The notes below the pieces were generated by a model. It saw only the letters and a program-made list of their open reading frames with translations. It was not told the DNA's origin and made no database searches. A DNA stretch of 64,000 nucleotides. Source: LMUY01 sp965199095 (lineage in GTDB: Bacteria > Pseudomonadota > Alphaproteobacteria > Acetobacterales > Acetobacteraceae). Location of the stretch: positions 496,001 to 560,000 of the forward strand of contig CBDAQM010000007.1 of NCBI GenBank assembly GCA_965199095.1. Direction: 5' to 3'. This document shows, piece by piece, positions 49,614-57,852 of the stretch. Position numbers and translations under genes: made by a program. Each line of letters opens with the position of its first letter. Position 1 is the first letter of the stretch.

Positions 49614-50605
49614 CACCAGACGATTTCGCCCGCGTCGACCTCGGCTTCTTCCCCACGCCAATCGAACGGATGGACCGGATCGGCGCGGCGCTGGGCATCC
49701 GGCTGCGCATCAAGCGGGACGATTATTCCGGCTTCGGCGGCGGCGGCAACAAGGTGCGCAAGCTGGAGTTCCTGATGGCCGACGCGCTGGCCCAAGGCGC
49801 CGGCGTGCTGATCACCACCGGCGGCCATCAATCCAACCACGCCCGCATGGTGGCCGCCGCCGCCTGCCGGTTCGGCATGGAGTCGGCGCTGGTGCTGCGC
49901 GGCGACGCGCCGTCGGAATACCAGGGCAATCTGCTGCTGGACCGGCTGTTCAACGCCACGCTCGAGTTCCTGGACCCCACCGACTACTTCCACCTGATCG
50001 ACGGCCGCATGGAGGCCCATGCCCAGGCGGCGCGGGACGCCGGCAAGGTGCCCTACATCATCCCGCTGGGCGGCGCGAACCCGCTGGGGGCGCTCGGCTA
50101 TGTCCGCGCCGTGGAGGAGATGCAGTCGCAGTTCGCGCAAACCGGGGAGCCGCCGCCCGGCATCGTGCTGGCGCCGGTCGGCTCCGGCGGGACGCTGGCC
50201 GGGCTGCATGTCGGCGTGCGTCGCCATTGGCCCGGCACGCGCGTGGTCGGCATCAGCGTCAGCCGCGACAGCGCGTGGTTCCAGGACCGGGTCGCCACCA
50301 TGGCGACAGAGTGCGCCGCCCTGCTGGGCTGGGACATGCAGTTCGCGCCCGGCGACATCTGGGTGGAGGACCAGCATGTCGGCCCCGGCTATGGCAAACC
50401 GAGCCCGGGCGGTGTCGCCGCGATCCGCCGGGTCGCGGGCGCGGAGGGCGTGCTGCTGGACCCGGTCTATACCGGCAAGGCGATGGACGGGCTGTTCGGC
50501 CTGGTGGGCGCCGGGGACATCCCGCCCGGCACCGACGTGTTGTTCCTGCATTGTGGCGGCAGCCCGGCGCTCTACCCCTTCGCCCGCGCGCTCACCGAGG
50601 GCTGA
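49610..50605 (+). CDS. D-cysteine desulfhydrase/ACC deaminase family PLP enzyme
   Basis: A 331-residue fold-type-II PLP enzyme. The PLP lysine is Lys51 in GGGGNKVRKLEFL, aligned with ACC deaminase Lys51. Substrate loop GGHQSNHARMVAAAA and phosphate loop APVGSGGTLAGLHVGV are present, as is a C-terminal DPVYTGKAMDGLF. The family covers D-cysteine desulfhydrase, ACC deaminase and L-cysteate lyase, so beta- or ring-elimination on a D-amino acid is likely. ATGA overlap with the M20-like gene. Confidence 0.88.
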   Translation: MTPDDFARVDLGFFPTPIERMDRIGAALGIRLRIKRDDYSGFGGGGNKVRKLEFLMADALAQGAGVLITTGGHQSNHARMVAAAACRFGMESALVLRGDAPSEYQGNLLLDRLFNATLEFLDPTDYFHLIDGRMEAHAQAARDAGKVPYIIPLGGANPLGALGYVRAVEEMQSQFAQTGEPPPGIVLAPVGSGGTLAGLHVGVRRHWPGTRVVGISVSRDSAWFQDRVATMATECAALLGWDMQFAPGDIWVEDQHVGPGYGKPSPGGVAAIRRVAGAEGVLLDPVYTGKAMDGLFGLVGAGDIPPGTDVLFLHCGGSPALYPFARALTEG

Positions 50606-51597
50606 TGCATTCCCTGCCCTTCCGCTTCCTCAACGCCCGGGACGTGCGGGAGGCGGGCGGGCTGGACATCGTCGCGGCGATGGACGATGTGCGCGCGGCC
50701 TTGGCGCTGTGGCGGGCCGGCGAGGCCGACATGCCGGCCGAAACCTCCGTTCCGTTGGGAAACGCCCCGCAGGCGCGGGTCTACGCGCTGCTGGCCCGGC
50801 TGGGCGGCGCGGTCGGACTGGCGGGGGTGAAATGGACGGCGCACCGGCCGCATTTGGACGATGGCGCGCCGCCTATCGTGTCCGTCACCATGGTGAACGA
50901 CGCCGCCACGGGCCTTCCCGTCGGGATGGTGGAAAGCGCGCAACTCACCGCCGTCCGGACTGCGGCGGTGTCGGCTTTGATGCTGCAGCATGGCGCGAGT
51001 GCCCCGGTGCGCCGGGTCGCGCTGCTGGGCGCCGGCGTGCAGGCGACTGCGCATCTGCGCATGCTGGCCGCCTTGTTCCCCGGTTTGGCGCAGGTGCGGG
51101 TGTGGAACCGCACGCCGGACCGGGCGCGGGCGATGATCAGCGCGCCGCCGCCGCCCTGGCCTGTGGTCCTCGCGCCCAGCTTGCAGCAGGCGATCACGGG
51201 GATGGATGCGGTGATCTGCTGCACGGCGGCCGCGGCCCCGATCCTGGACCAAGATGCCGTGCAGCCCGGCCGCATCATCCTGCAAATCGGCTATCACGAG
51301 GTGAGCTTCGACGCGATCGACCGGAGCGACACCGTGCTGGTCGATCTTTGGGGCGAGTTCCGGCTGACCAGTGCGAAAAGCCTGTTCCAGATGCATCGCG
51401 CCGGACGCTTCCCGCCGGAGCGGGTCGCCGCCGACCTCCCGGCGCTGGTCTTGGACGGCTGGCGGCCGCCTGCCGGGGCGCGGGTGTATGCCTCCAGCTT
51501 CGGGCTCAACCTATTCGACGTCGCACTGGCGGGACGTGTGCTGCGGCAGGCCGCGGCGCGGGATATCGGCACGGTGCTGACACTGGCCTCGCCCTAG
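50605..51597 (+). CDS. Ornithine cyclodeaminase/mu-crystallin family protein
   Basis: A 330-residue protein whose ATG shares a base with the previous stop (TGATG). Features: VKWTAHRPHLDDGAPPIVSV, the SAQLTAVRTAAVSALMLQHG region, the NAD fold VALLGAGVQATAHLRMLAA, and VWNRTPDRARAM. Members include ornithine and alanine dehydrogenases/cyclodeaminases and imine reductases such as SbnB. In this operon it could reduce or release ammonia from an imine formed by the PLP enzyme. Confidence 0.87.
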   Translation: MHSLPFRFLNARDVREAGGLDIVAAMDDVRAALALWRAGEADMPAETSVPLGNAPQARVYALLARLGGAVGLAGVKWTAHRPHLDDGAPPIVSVTMVNDAATGLPVGMVESAQLTAVRTAAVSALMLQHGASAPVRRVALLGAGVQATAHLRMLAALFPGLAQVRVWNRTPDRARAMISAPPPPWPVVLAPSLQQAITGMDAVICCTAAAAPILDQDAVQPGRIILQIGYHEVSFDAIDRSDTVLVDLWGEFRLTSAKSLFQMHRAGRFPPERVAADLPALVLDGWRPPAGARVYASSFGLNLFDVALAGRVLRQAAARDIGTVLTLASP

Positions 51598-51693
51598 TAT
51601 CTTTCACGAGGATCTGAGAGGTGAGGAATGGTCTGCTTCCGACCCGTTTCGGACATTGTCATCAAGCCCAAATTGCTGGGCATAGTGCGACGT

Positions 51694-52487
51694 TCACGGC
51701 GGAAGTCGCGGAATAAAGTCTCTCAACCGCAACGCGGGCTGACCTAGCCATGTCTGATTTGTCACCGGCAGCAATACGTCGGAACGACCTCCCACATGCG
51801 AAGGCGCAACTCGGATATAAACATACTCCTCCGGGAAGTCGTCGACCAATTTCAGGAGATCAAGATGATGAACATCTTTATCATTGAAACCGAGCGCGCG
51901 CGAAAAGGCGTCCAGCAACGCTTTGGCCATATTGTCGACATCTCGGTCTCTAGACGACTGGCCAACACGAAGGTGAACGCAAGACAGAGGTGCAAGTAGC
52001 AAGTCGGATCGTAAGTTCTGTGATCGGCTTCAAAGCGCGACCGGACTGCATATTGAAATGCGGCCCAATCGATACTGTCGAGCGCCTGCCGCGACGCTGG
52101 TTCAATTCTTATTGGAAGAACCCAAATCGGGAACTGCCGGTCGCTGGGCAAAAGACCTGAACAGATATAACAATGCCTCTGTGCAAGCGTGCTCACTTTG
52201 AGAGTCAAAGTTCCGTGCAGAAGGGGTTGCAGGACAGGATATTTGCGAAAGCAAACGTCACCGTTCTCAAGCTGGAAGTTCCACCATTTCATAGCTAGAG
52301 CGAACTCGCTAGTGGTGCTGTTTGATAGATCTACCGAGAGACCAACTTGGCGCTCGAACTCTCCAACGACCCAGGCACGCAGAGCCGTCCCGTCGACGGT
52401 GGGCTGGCGAAGGTGGTTCTGGATTGAGCTTGGCATGGATTGGAACGTGAGCGGAAACCACTCTTCATCCCTGTCGAAACTGGCCAT
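51694..52487 (-). pseudogene. RusA-like nuclease gene interrupted by a frameshift
   Basis: The first frame starts MASFDRDEEWFPLTFQ at 52487 and runs past FQYAVRSRFEADHRTYDP and LHLCLAFTFVLAS. The conserved RusA block continues only in another frame: SRDRDVDNMAKALLDAFSRA, then LGFNDKDVHHLDLL, ending at 51694. Asp-x-Asp-Asn and the following K-x-x-x-D-A and D are the RusA metal/active-site pattern. The switch falls around 51945-51965. The protein is longer than phage RusA and has an N-terminal region of unknown type. Base composition is visibly more A/T-rich than the surroundings, indicating transfer. A sequencing error cannot be excluded. Confidence 0.6.
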
Positions 52488-52665
52488 AGCCCCACTCCGC
52501 TGCTGTCTGACGCCCATAGACCTTGACCAGCCAACGAGCGTCCAGGGGATGGTGTCCGCTAACCACCAGAAGCCGTCTATTGACAGGGTAGACCTATGCG
52601 CTTGGCGGCGCACCCGGGCGAGCGACTCATCAAGGCCTCTGTGCAGTTACTCTAGCCGCCCTACG

Positions 52666-52758
52666 TGGCGGAGGCGGATGGGAATCGAACCCACCGCCCG
52701 CTTATGGCGGGCCACTGGTTTTGAAGACCAGGGAAGCCACCAGACCCCAATCGCCTCC
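52666..52758 (-). tRNA. selC: tRNA-Sec (UCA anticodon)
   Basis: A 93-base tRNA, 5' GGAGGCGATTGGGG to 3' CCGCCTCCGCCA with encoded CCA and discriminator G. Anticodon arm CTGGT-CTTCAAA-ACCAG gives anticodon TCA. The extended variable arm is GGCCCGCCATAAGCGGGC type, and the T loop is TTCGATT. The long acceptor stem and variable arm identify selenocysteine tRNA. The 5' end lies 2 bases past the selA stop codon, so the tRNA must be cut out of, or transcribed with, the sel operon. Confidence 0.93.
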
Positions 52759-52760
52759 GC

Positions 52761-54203
52761 CTACGACCCTACGGCGTCCGCCACGTCCGCGCCAGCCAGT
52801 CGGCAACCGGCGCACGGCGCCTGGTCTGCGCGGATCACGGCCACCGCCGCCGCAATCTCGGGCACCTCGTCATCGCTGACGGCCAGCATGTCCAGCAGCA
52901 GGCTGCCCTCCGCGATCCGCCCGACGATGGCGGGGCGGTGCAGCCGCAGCCGCCTGGCGAGCTGGTCGGGCGAATGGTCCGGCAGCGATAGGCGCACCGC
53001 CCGGCTGGCGATCGCCTGCCCTGGCACCGCGCCGCCGCCCGTCATGCCCGCGGTGGCCTGCACCGTTGCGAGGGGGCCGAGCAGCGCCACCAACCGCGCC
53101 GCGCGATCCTGCAACACCGCCTCGCTTTGCCCGAGCATGCGCAGCATGGGCACCGCCGCCGCACCGCGATCACGGTGCAGGCGCAGTGTCGCCTCCAGCG
53201 CCGCCAGCGACAGCTTGTCCAAGCGCAGCGCGCGCATCAGCGGGTGGCGCCGCAGCCGGTCGACCGCGGCGGCGCGGCCCACCAGCAGCCCGGCTTGCGG
53301 ACCCCCCATCAGCTTGTCCCCGCTGAACGCCACCACATCCGTCCCCGCCGCCAGGCTGTCCTGCACCGTGGCCTCCGCCGGGCGCCCGAGCCGGGTGAGG
53401 TCAGTCAGGGCGCCGCTGCCGAGGTCGTCCACCAGCAGCAACCCGGCCTCGCGCGCCAGGGCCGACAAGGCCGGCAAGGGCGTCGTCTCGGTGAAGCCGA
53501 CGATCTGGAAATTGCTTTGGTGCACCTTCAGCAGCACCCGGGTCGCCGGCGTGATCGCCCGGCGGTAATCATCCAGCCGCGTCTTGTTGGTGGCGCCGAC
53601 CTCGACCAGCCGCGCGCCGCCCTGGCGGATCACGTCCGGGATGCGGAAGCCGCCGCCGATCTCCACCAACTCGCCGCGCGAGACCAGCACCTCGCCGCCC
53701 TCGGCCAGCGCGCTGAGCGCCAGCAGCATCGCCGCGGCGTTGTTGTTGACCACGACCGCCGCCTCCGCCCCGGTGAGCGCCTGCAGCAGCGGTTCCACGG
53801 CATGGGTGCGGGCGCCGCGGGCGCCGGCCTCCAGGTCGAACTCGATGTTGCAATAACCGTGGGCGACCGCCGCCACGGCCGCCGCAGCCTCCGGCGGTAG
53901 CGGGGCGCGGCCGAGATTGGTGTGCAGGATGATGCCGGTCGCGTTGATCACCCGGCGCAAGCCGGGCGCCGCGGCCGCCGTCAGCGCAGCGCCGGCACGG
54001 GCCAGCAGGTCGGCGGCGTGCGGGGCTTCGTCCGGCCCGTCCGGATCCATCAAGGCCGCCCGCACCTCACCCAGCACGGCCCGCAACTGCACCGTCACGG
54101 CCCGGTGTGAGAAACGCTGCAGCAGCAAGGCGGCCTCCGGCGCCTCCAGCAGCCGTTGCAGTTGCGGCACGCTGCGCAGCCGGGCCGCGCCCCGTTCGGT
54201 CAT
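52761..54203 (-). CDS. selA: L-seryl-tRNA(Sec) selenium transferase
   Basis: A 480-residue PLP enzyme converting Ser-tRNA(Sec) to Sec-tRNA(Sec). The N-terminal domain starts RLRSVPQLQRLLE. Core motifs are GIILHTNLGRAPLPPEA, HAVEPLLQALTGAEAAVVVN, SRGELVEIGGGFRIP, KVHQSNFQIVGFTE and the PLP Lys297 in FSGDKLMGGPQAGLLVG. Length is close to E. coli SelA. It follows selD by 35 bp, and selC follows it almost without a gap. selB is not in the window. Confidence 0.95.
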   Translation of the reverse strand: MTERGAARLRSVPQLQRLLEAPEAALLLQRFSHRAVTVQLRAVLGEVRAALMDPDGPDEAPHAADLLARAGAALTAAAAPGLRRVINATGIILHTNLGRAPLPPEAAAAVAAVAHGYCNIEFDLEAGARGARTHAVEPLLQALTGAEAAVVVNNNAAAMLLALSALAEGGEVLVSRGELVEIGGGFRIPDVIRQGGARLVEVGATNKTRLDDYRRAITPATRVLLKVHQSNFQIVGFTETTPLPALSALAREAGLLLVDDLGSGALTDLTRLGRPAEATVQDSLAAGTDVVAFSGDKLMGGPQAGLLVGRAAAVDRLRRHPLMRALRLDKLSLAALEATLRLHRDRGAAAVPMLRMLGQSEAVLQDRAARLVALLGPLATVQATAGMTGGGAVPGQAIASRAVRLSLPDHSPDQLARRLRLHRPAIVGRIAEGSLLLDMLAVSDDEVPEIAAAVAVIRADQAPCAGCRLAGADVADAVGS

Positions 54204-54238
54204 GTCGCCGGCGCCTCCATGCGCGGGGCTCCCGGCGG

Positions 54239-55288
54239 CTACGTCACGATGTCCACGCCGGGCATGCCGGCGGCAACCGCCCCGACGATGCAGGCCGCGT
54301 CGAACCCCGCCGCCCTCGCCGTGTCGAGCACGTGCTGTGCAGCGGCGGCCGAGACGGCGATCAGCAGCCCGCCGCTGGTCTGCGGGTCGCACAGCAAGCC
54401 GCGCTGCCACTCCGGCAATCCGGCGGGGAGCGTCACCTCGTGACCGTAGCTCGCCCAGTTGCGGGTGGCGGCCCCTGTCCCGACGCCGTCGCGCGCCAAG
54501 GCCGCGGCGCCCGGCAACAACGGCGCCGCGTCCATGCGGATACGGGCGCGCACGCCGCTGCCCCGGCAGAGTTCCAGCGCGTGCCCCAGCAGGCCGAACC
54601 CGGTCACATCCGTCACGGCATGGACGCCGTCGATGCCGGGCAAGTGCTGCCCCAGCCGGTTCAACTGCGTGGTGGAGGCGATCATGGTGCGGTAGCCCGC
54701 GTCATCCAGCCGGCCCTGCTTCAGCGCGGCGCTGAACACGCCAACCCCCAAGCCTTTGGTCAGGACCAGCACGTCGCCGGGCAGCGCCCCCGCATTGCGC
54801 AATACACGGCCGGGATGCACCAGGCCCAGCGCAACCAGCCCGTAGATCGGCTCCGCACTGTCGATGGAATGGCCGCCGGCAACGGGGATGCCGGCCTCGG
54901 CACAGACGGCGGCGCCGCCCGCCACGATGGAGCGGACGATGTCCACGGCCACCCGGCCCAGCGGCATGCCCAGGATCGCCAGCGCGAAGATCGGCGTCCC
55001 GCCCATGGCGTAGACGTCCGACAGCGCGTTGGTGGCGGCGATGCGCCCGAACTCGAACGGGTCATCGACGACGGGGGTGAAGAAATCCGTGGTCGCGACC
55101 AGCGCCTGCGTGTCGTTCAGGCGCCACACCGCCGCGTCGTCGCCCGTCTCGATCCCGACCAGCAGGTTGGGGAACGCGCGCGCCTCCGGCATGCCGGACA
55201 GGATGTCGCGCAGCACGGCGGGGGACAGTTTGCAGCCGCAACCGCCGCCATGGGCGAGTTCGGTCAGGCGAGCGGGTGTTTGGTCCAA
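54239..55288 (-). CDS. selD: Selenide, water dikinase (selenophosphate synthase)
   Basis: A 349-residue enzyme starting at TTG, with GGGGAG 8 bases upstream. Cys17 and Lys20 (HGGGCGCKLSP) match the essential E. coli residues, so this SelD uses Cys rather than Sec. Further motifs are ETGDDAAVWRLNDTQALVAT, TTDFFTPVVDDPFEFGRIAA, NALSDVYAMGG and the GGHSIDSAEPIYGL loop. It makes selenophosphate for SelA. First gene of selD-selA-selC. Confidence 0.95.
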   Translation of the reverse strand: MDQTPARLTELAHGGGCGCKLSPAVLRDILSGMPEARAFPNLLVGIETGDDAAVWRLNDTQALVATTDFFTPVVDDPFEFGRIAATNALSDVYAMGGTPIFALAILGMPLGRVAVDIVRSIVAGGAAVCAEAGIPVAGGHSIDSAEPIYGLVALGLVHPGRVLRNAGALPGDVLVLTKGLGVGVFSAALKQGRLDDAGYRTMIASTTQLNRLGQHLPGIDGVHAVTDVTGFGLLGHALELCRGSGVRARIRMDAAPLLPGAAALARDGVGTGAATRNWASYGHEVTLPAGLPEWQRGLLCDPQTSGGLLIAVSAAAAQHVLDTARAAGFDAACIVGAVAAGMPGVDIVT

Positions 55289-55337
55289 GCGGCGTCTCCC
55301 CGGTCAGGCATGGCCCGGACACATGGTGCTGCCTTGA

Positions 55338-56513
55338 CTAGGATAACACGGCCTCTCGCTCACGGATCAGCGCCGGCCGGTCCAGGCGGAGGAAGCCGAT
55401 CTCATGCCGGGTGCTGCCGTCGCCGGTCGCCAACTCGGCCAGGATTTCGCCGATGACGCTGCAGAATTTATAGCCGTGGCCCGAGCACGGCGAGGCCAAC
55501 ACCACCTGGCGGTAACGCGGATGATGGTCCAGCACGAAATGCTCGTCCGGCGTGTTGGTGAACATGCAGGCGCGGAGCGCCAGGGTCGGCCCCGTGCCGT
55601 CCGGGAAATACCGTTCGCCGAAGCTGCGCAGGAGCTCCTCGTCCACCGCATCCACCTCGCGCCGCATATCGTCCGCCGCCATGACCTCCTCGCGATGGTG
55701 GTAGCGCCCGAATTTGAAGCCGGGAACCTCGTAGACGGGAAACCCGTAATAGCGCCCCTCCGCCACCTGCAGGTTGAACACCGGGAAGCGGCCCGGCGTG
55801 AACCATTCGGGGCGCAGCGGTTGCGTCCAGGCCAGGACCTGGCGCTCCGCCACCGCCAATCCAGCCATCGGGGCGGCCAAGTCCCCGATCCACGCACCGG
55901 CGGTGATCACCAGGCGGTCCGCCTGGTAGGTCGCCTTGTCGGTGCGCACCGTCACGCCCTCGCCGGAGGGCGACGCCTCCCAGCCCAGCACCGGCTCCCG
56001 CGCCCGGATCACGGCGCCGGCCGCCATGGCCGCGTTGGCGTGCGCCACGACGGCGCGCTCGCTGGCGATCAGCCCGCCCCGCGGCTGGAACACGAACCGG
56101 TGCCCGGGCGGCATGCGGTAGCCGGGGAAGCGCTCGTTCACCGCCGCACCGGTCAGCACCTCGTGCGGCAGCCCGTGCAGGGTCGCGGAGCCGAGCGCGC
56201 CGTTAAACAGCGGGTCGTCCTCGGGACCGCCATCGATCGACCCGGTGGTGACCAGCAGCGTCTCGCCCGTGGCGCGCTCGGCCTCGTCCCACAGCTCGTA
56301 CGCACGGTGCAGCAGCGGCACATAGGCGCTGTCTTCGTAATAGGGCAGCCGGATGATGCGCGTGACGCCATGCGACGACCCCATGGCGTGCGGGATGTCG
56401 AAACGCTCCAGCCCCAACACGCGCTGGCCCCGCTTGGCGAGCTGCCAGCACGTGGCACTGCCCATCCCGCCGACGCCCACGACGATCACGTCAAACCGCT
56501 TGGTGTTTTCCAT
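55338..56513 (-). CDS. Sarcosine oxidase/N-methyltryptophan oxidase family flavoenzyme
   Basis: A 391-residue FAD enzyme. N-terminal dinucleotide fold FDVIVVGVGGMGSATCWQLA and ERFDIPHAMGSSHGVTRIIR match monomeric sarcosine oxidase (MSOX). The Cys that binds FAD covalently in MSOX appears in LRACMFTNTPDEHFVLD. The C-terminus ends CSGHGYKFCSVIGEILAELA. It oxidises a secondary N-methylamino acid, releasing formaldehyde and H2O2. The GlxA regulator nearby is of the type controlling dimethylglycine or sarcosine genes. Confidence 0.9.
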   Translation of the reverse strand: MENTKRFDVIVVGVGGMGSATCWQLAKRGQRVLGLERFDIPHAMGSSHGVTRIIRLPYYEDSAYVPLLHRAYELWDEAERATGETLLVTTGSIDGGPEDDPLFNGALGSATLHGLPHEVLTGAAVNERFPGYRMPPGHRFVFQPRGGLIASERAVVAHANAAMAAGAVIRAREPVLGWEASPSGEGVTVRTDKATYQADRLVITAGAWIGDLAAPMAGLAVAERQVLAWTQPLRPEWFTPGRFPVFNLQVAEGRYYGFPVYEVPGFKFGRYHHREEVMAADDMRREVDAVDEELLRSFGERYFPDGTGPTLALRACMFTNTPDEHFVLDHHPRYRQVVLASPCSGHGYKFCSVIGEILAELATGDGSTRHEIGFLRLDRPALIREREAVLS

Positions 56514-56683
56514 CGTGCCACCATCCTCCAAGGCGACCGGGGCCTGCTTGTGCAGGTGCGACATCGCACGGGGATAAAAGCGCCATTCATGTCGTCCGTG
56601 TGCTACGTAAATGTCGCGTGTGCGCAAGCAGCCGGCCATGGCTGCGGCGACACTGCCAGCCACACGCACAGGAAAGGGCGCCC

Positions 56684-57676
56684 ATGCCACCCGTCATCGG
56701 CCAGTACAGGGACGTGCCGGATTTCATCTACGGCATAACCCGGGAGATTTGGGAGGATCGCGGCATCGGCGGCAAGTTGGACCGCTACTATGGCGCCACC
56801 TGCCTGGTTCGCGCCGCGACGGGCCTCGCCGCCGACAACAAGGACGTGACGGCGCAGACGCTGGCTACCCTGCATCAATTCCCGGATCGGCAGTTGATCG
56901 GCGAGGACGTCATCTGGACCGGCTACGAGGACGGGTCGTTCCTGTCCTCCCACCGGCTGATCTCCGTCATGCGGCACACCGGGGACGGCAGCTATGGCCG
57001 GGCCACCAACCGCTTGATCAAGACCCGCATCATCGCCGATTGCTGGGTGGTCAACCAGGTGGTGACGGAGGAGTGGCTGGTGCGCGACCAGGCCGCCTTC
57101 GCCCGCTGCCTCGGCCTGGAGCCGCAAGCCCTGGCGCGGCAGATGATGGAGGACGACCTCCGCACAAAGGGGCGCGTCAGCTACTTCCTGCCGGAGCATG
57201 ATCGGCAAGGCGTCTACCAGCCGACGATCCAGGCAGGACGCGAGGTCGAGATCTATGCCGACGGCTACCGCCGCCTCTGGGGCGACAAGGACGCCGCGAT
57301 CATCAAGCAGCTTTACTTCCACGGCGCCGCGGTCGAAGCGCCGGGCGGCGAAAGCTACCATGGGCATTCCGACATCGACCGCTTCTATCTCGGCTATCTC
57401 GCGGCCTTTCCGGATGCCCGGTTCACGGTGGAGAGCGCCACGATCAACCGTGACCCGGGGCAGCCCGTGCGCGTCGCGTTGCGCTGGTCCGTCCGTGGGA
57501 CGCATACCGGGTTCGGCCAGTTCGGGCCGCCGACGGGGGCTCCGGTCTACATCATGGGCATCAGCCACGCCTATATCGTGGATGGACGGATCACGCTGGA
57601 GTGGATCACGATCGACGAGGTCGTGGTCTGGAAGCAAATCCTGGCCCATGCCGGCGGCCACACCGGACCAGGCTGA
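56684..57676 (+). CDS. Tandem NTF2-like (SnoaL-type) protein
   Basis: A 330-residue protein from MPPVIGQYRDVPDFIYG, with AGGAAAGG upstream. It seems to contain two NTF2-like folds: residues about 10-160 (EIWEDRGIGGKLDRYYGATC, VIWTGYEDGSFLSSHR) and about 195-320 (IKQLYFHGAAVEAPGGESYH, DIDRFYLGYLAAFPDARFTV, VYIMGISHAYIVDGRITLEW). Such proteins include polyketide cyclases and small hydrolases; no activity can be assigned. Confidence 0.78.
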   Translation: MPPVIGQYRDVPDFIYGITREIWEDRGIGGKLDRYYGATCLVRAATGLAADNKDVTAQTLATLHQFPDRQLIGEDVIWTGYEDGSFLSSHRLISVMRHTGDGSYGRATNRLIKTRIIADCWVVNQVVTEEWLVRDQAAFARCLGLEPQALARQMMEDDLRTKGRVSYFLPEHDRQGVYQPTIQAGREVEIYADGYRRLWGDKDAAIIKQLYFHGAAVEAPGGESYHGHSDIDRFYLGYLAAFPDARFTVESATINRDPGQPVRVALRWSVRGTHTGFGQFGPPTGAPVYIMGISHAYIVDGRITLEWITIDEVVVWKQILAHAGGHTGPG

Positions 57677-57727
57677 GCTGCGCCTGCGGCCGGGTTGCGG
57701 CACGATCGTGTCGGATACACCGACAAA

Positions 57728-57820
57728 AGCCCTCTCCCTATGGGAGAGGGTTGGGTGAGGGCCAAATGCAAGATCCTGCGCGTCGGACCCTCACCCCGGC
57801 CCTCTCCCAGAGGGAGAGGG
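57728..57820. repeat. Dispersed palindromic intergenic repeat, copy 3
   Basis: The most complete copy: CCCTCTCCC/GGGAGAGGG, TTGGGTGAGGG, AAATGCAAGATCCTGCGCGTC centre, CCCTCACCCCGG, then CCCTCTCCCAGAGGGAGAGGG. The GGGTGAGGG and CCCTCACCC segments can pair to make a long stem carrying two side hairpins. It lies between convergent genes. Confidence 0.9.
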
Positions 57821-57852
57821 GGACGTAGTAAGGTCATGCCAAACAAGAGGCT

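Noticed and set aside
48332..51597. Two overlapping frames of 757 and 700 codons joining the M20, PLP-enzyme and cyclodeaminase genes
   Set aside because: Each begins in a wrong frame of the preceding gene; the true genes are separate and joined by 1-4 bp overlaps.
51598..51700. Direct repeat of the tRNA-Sec 3' end marking the far end of an integrated element
   Set aside because: I looked for the complement of the tRNA tail (TGGCGGAGGCGG) and saw no copy, so no attachment site is claimed.
54239..55288. SelD as a selenoprotein itself
   Set aside because: The catalytic position 17 is an ordinary Cys codon, not an in-frame TGA.
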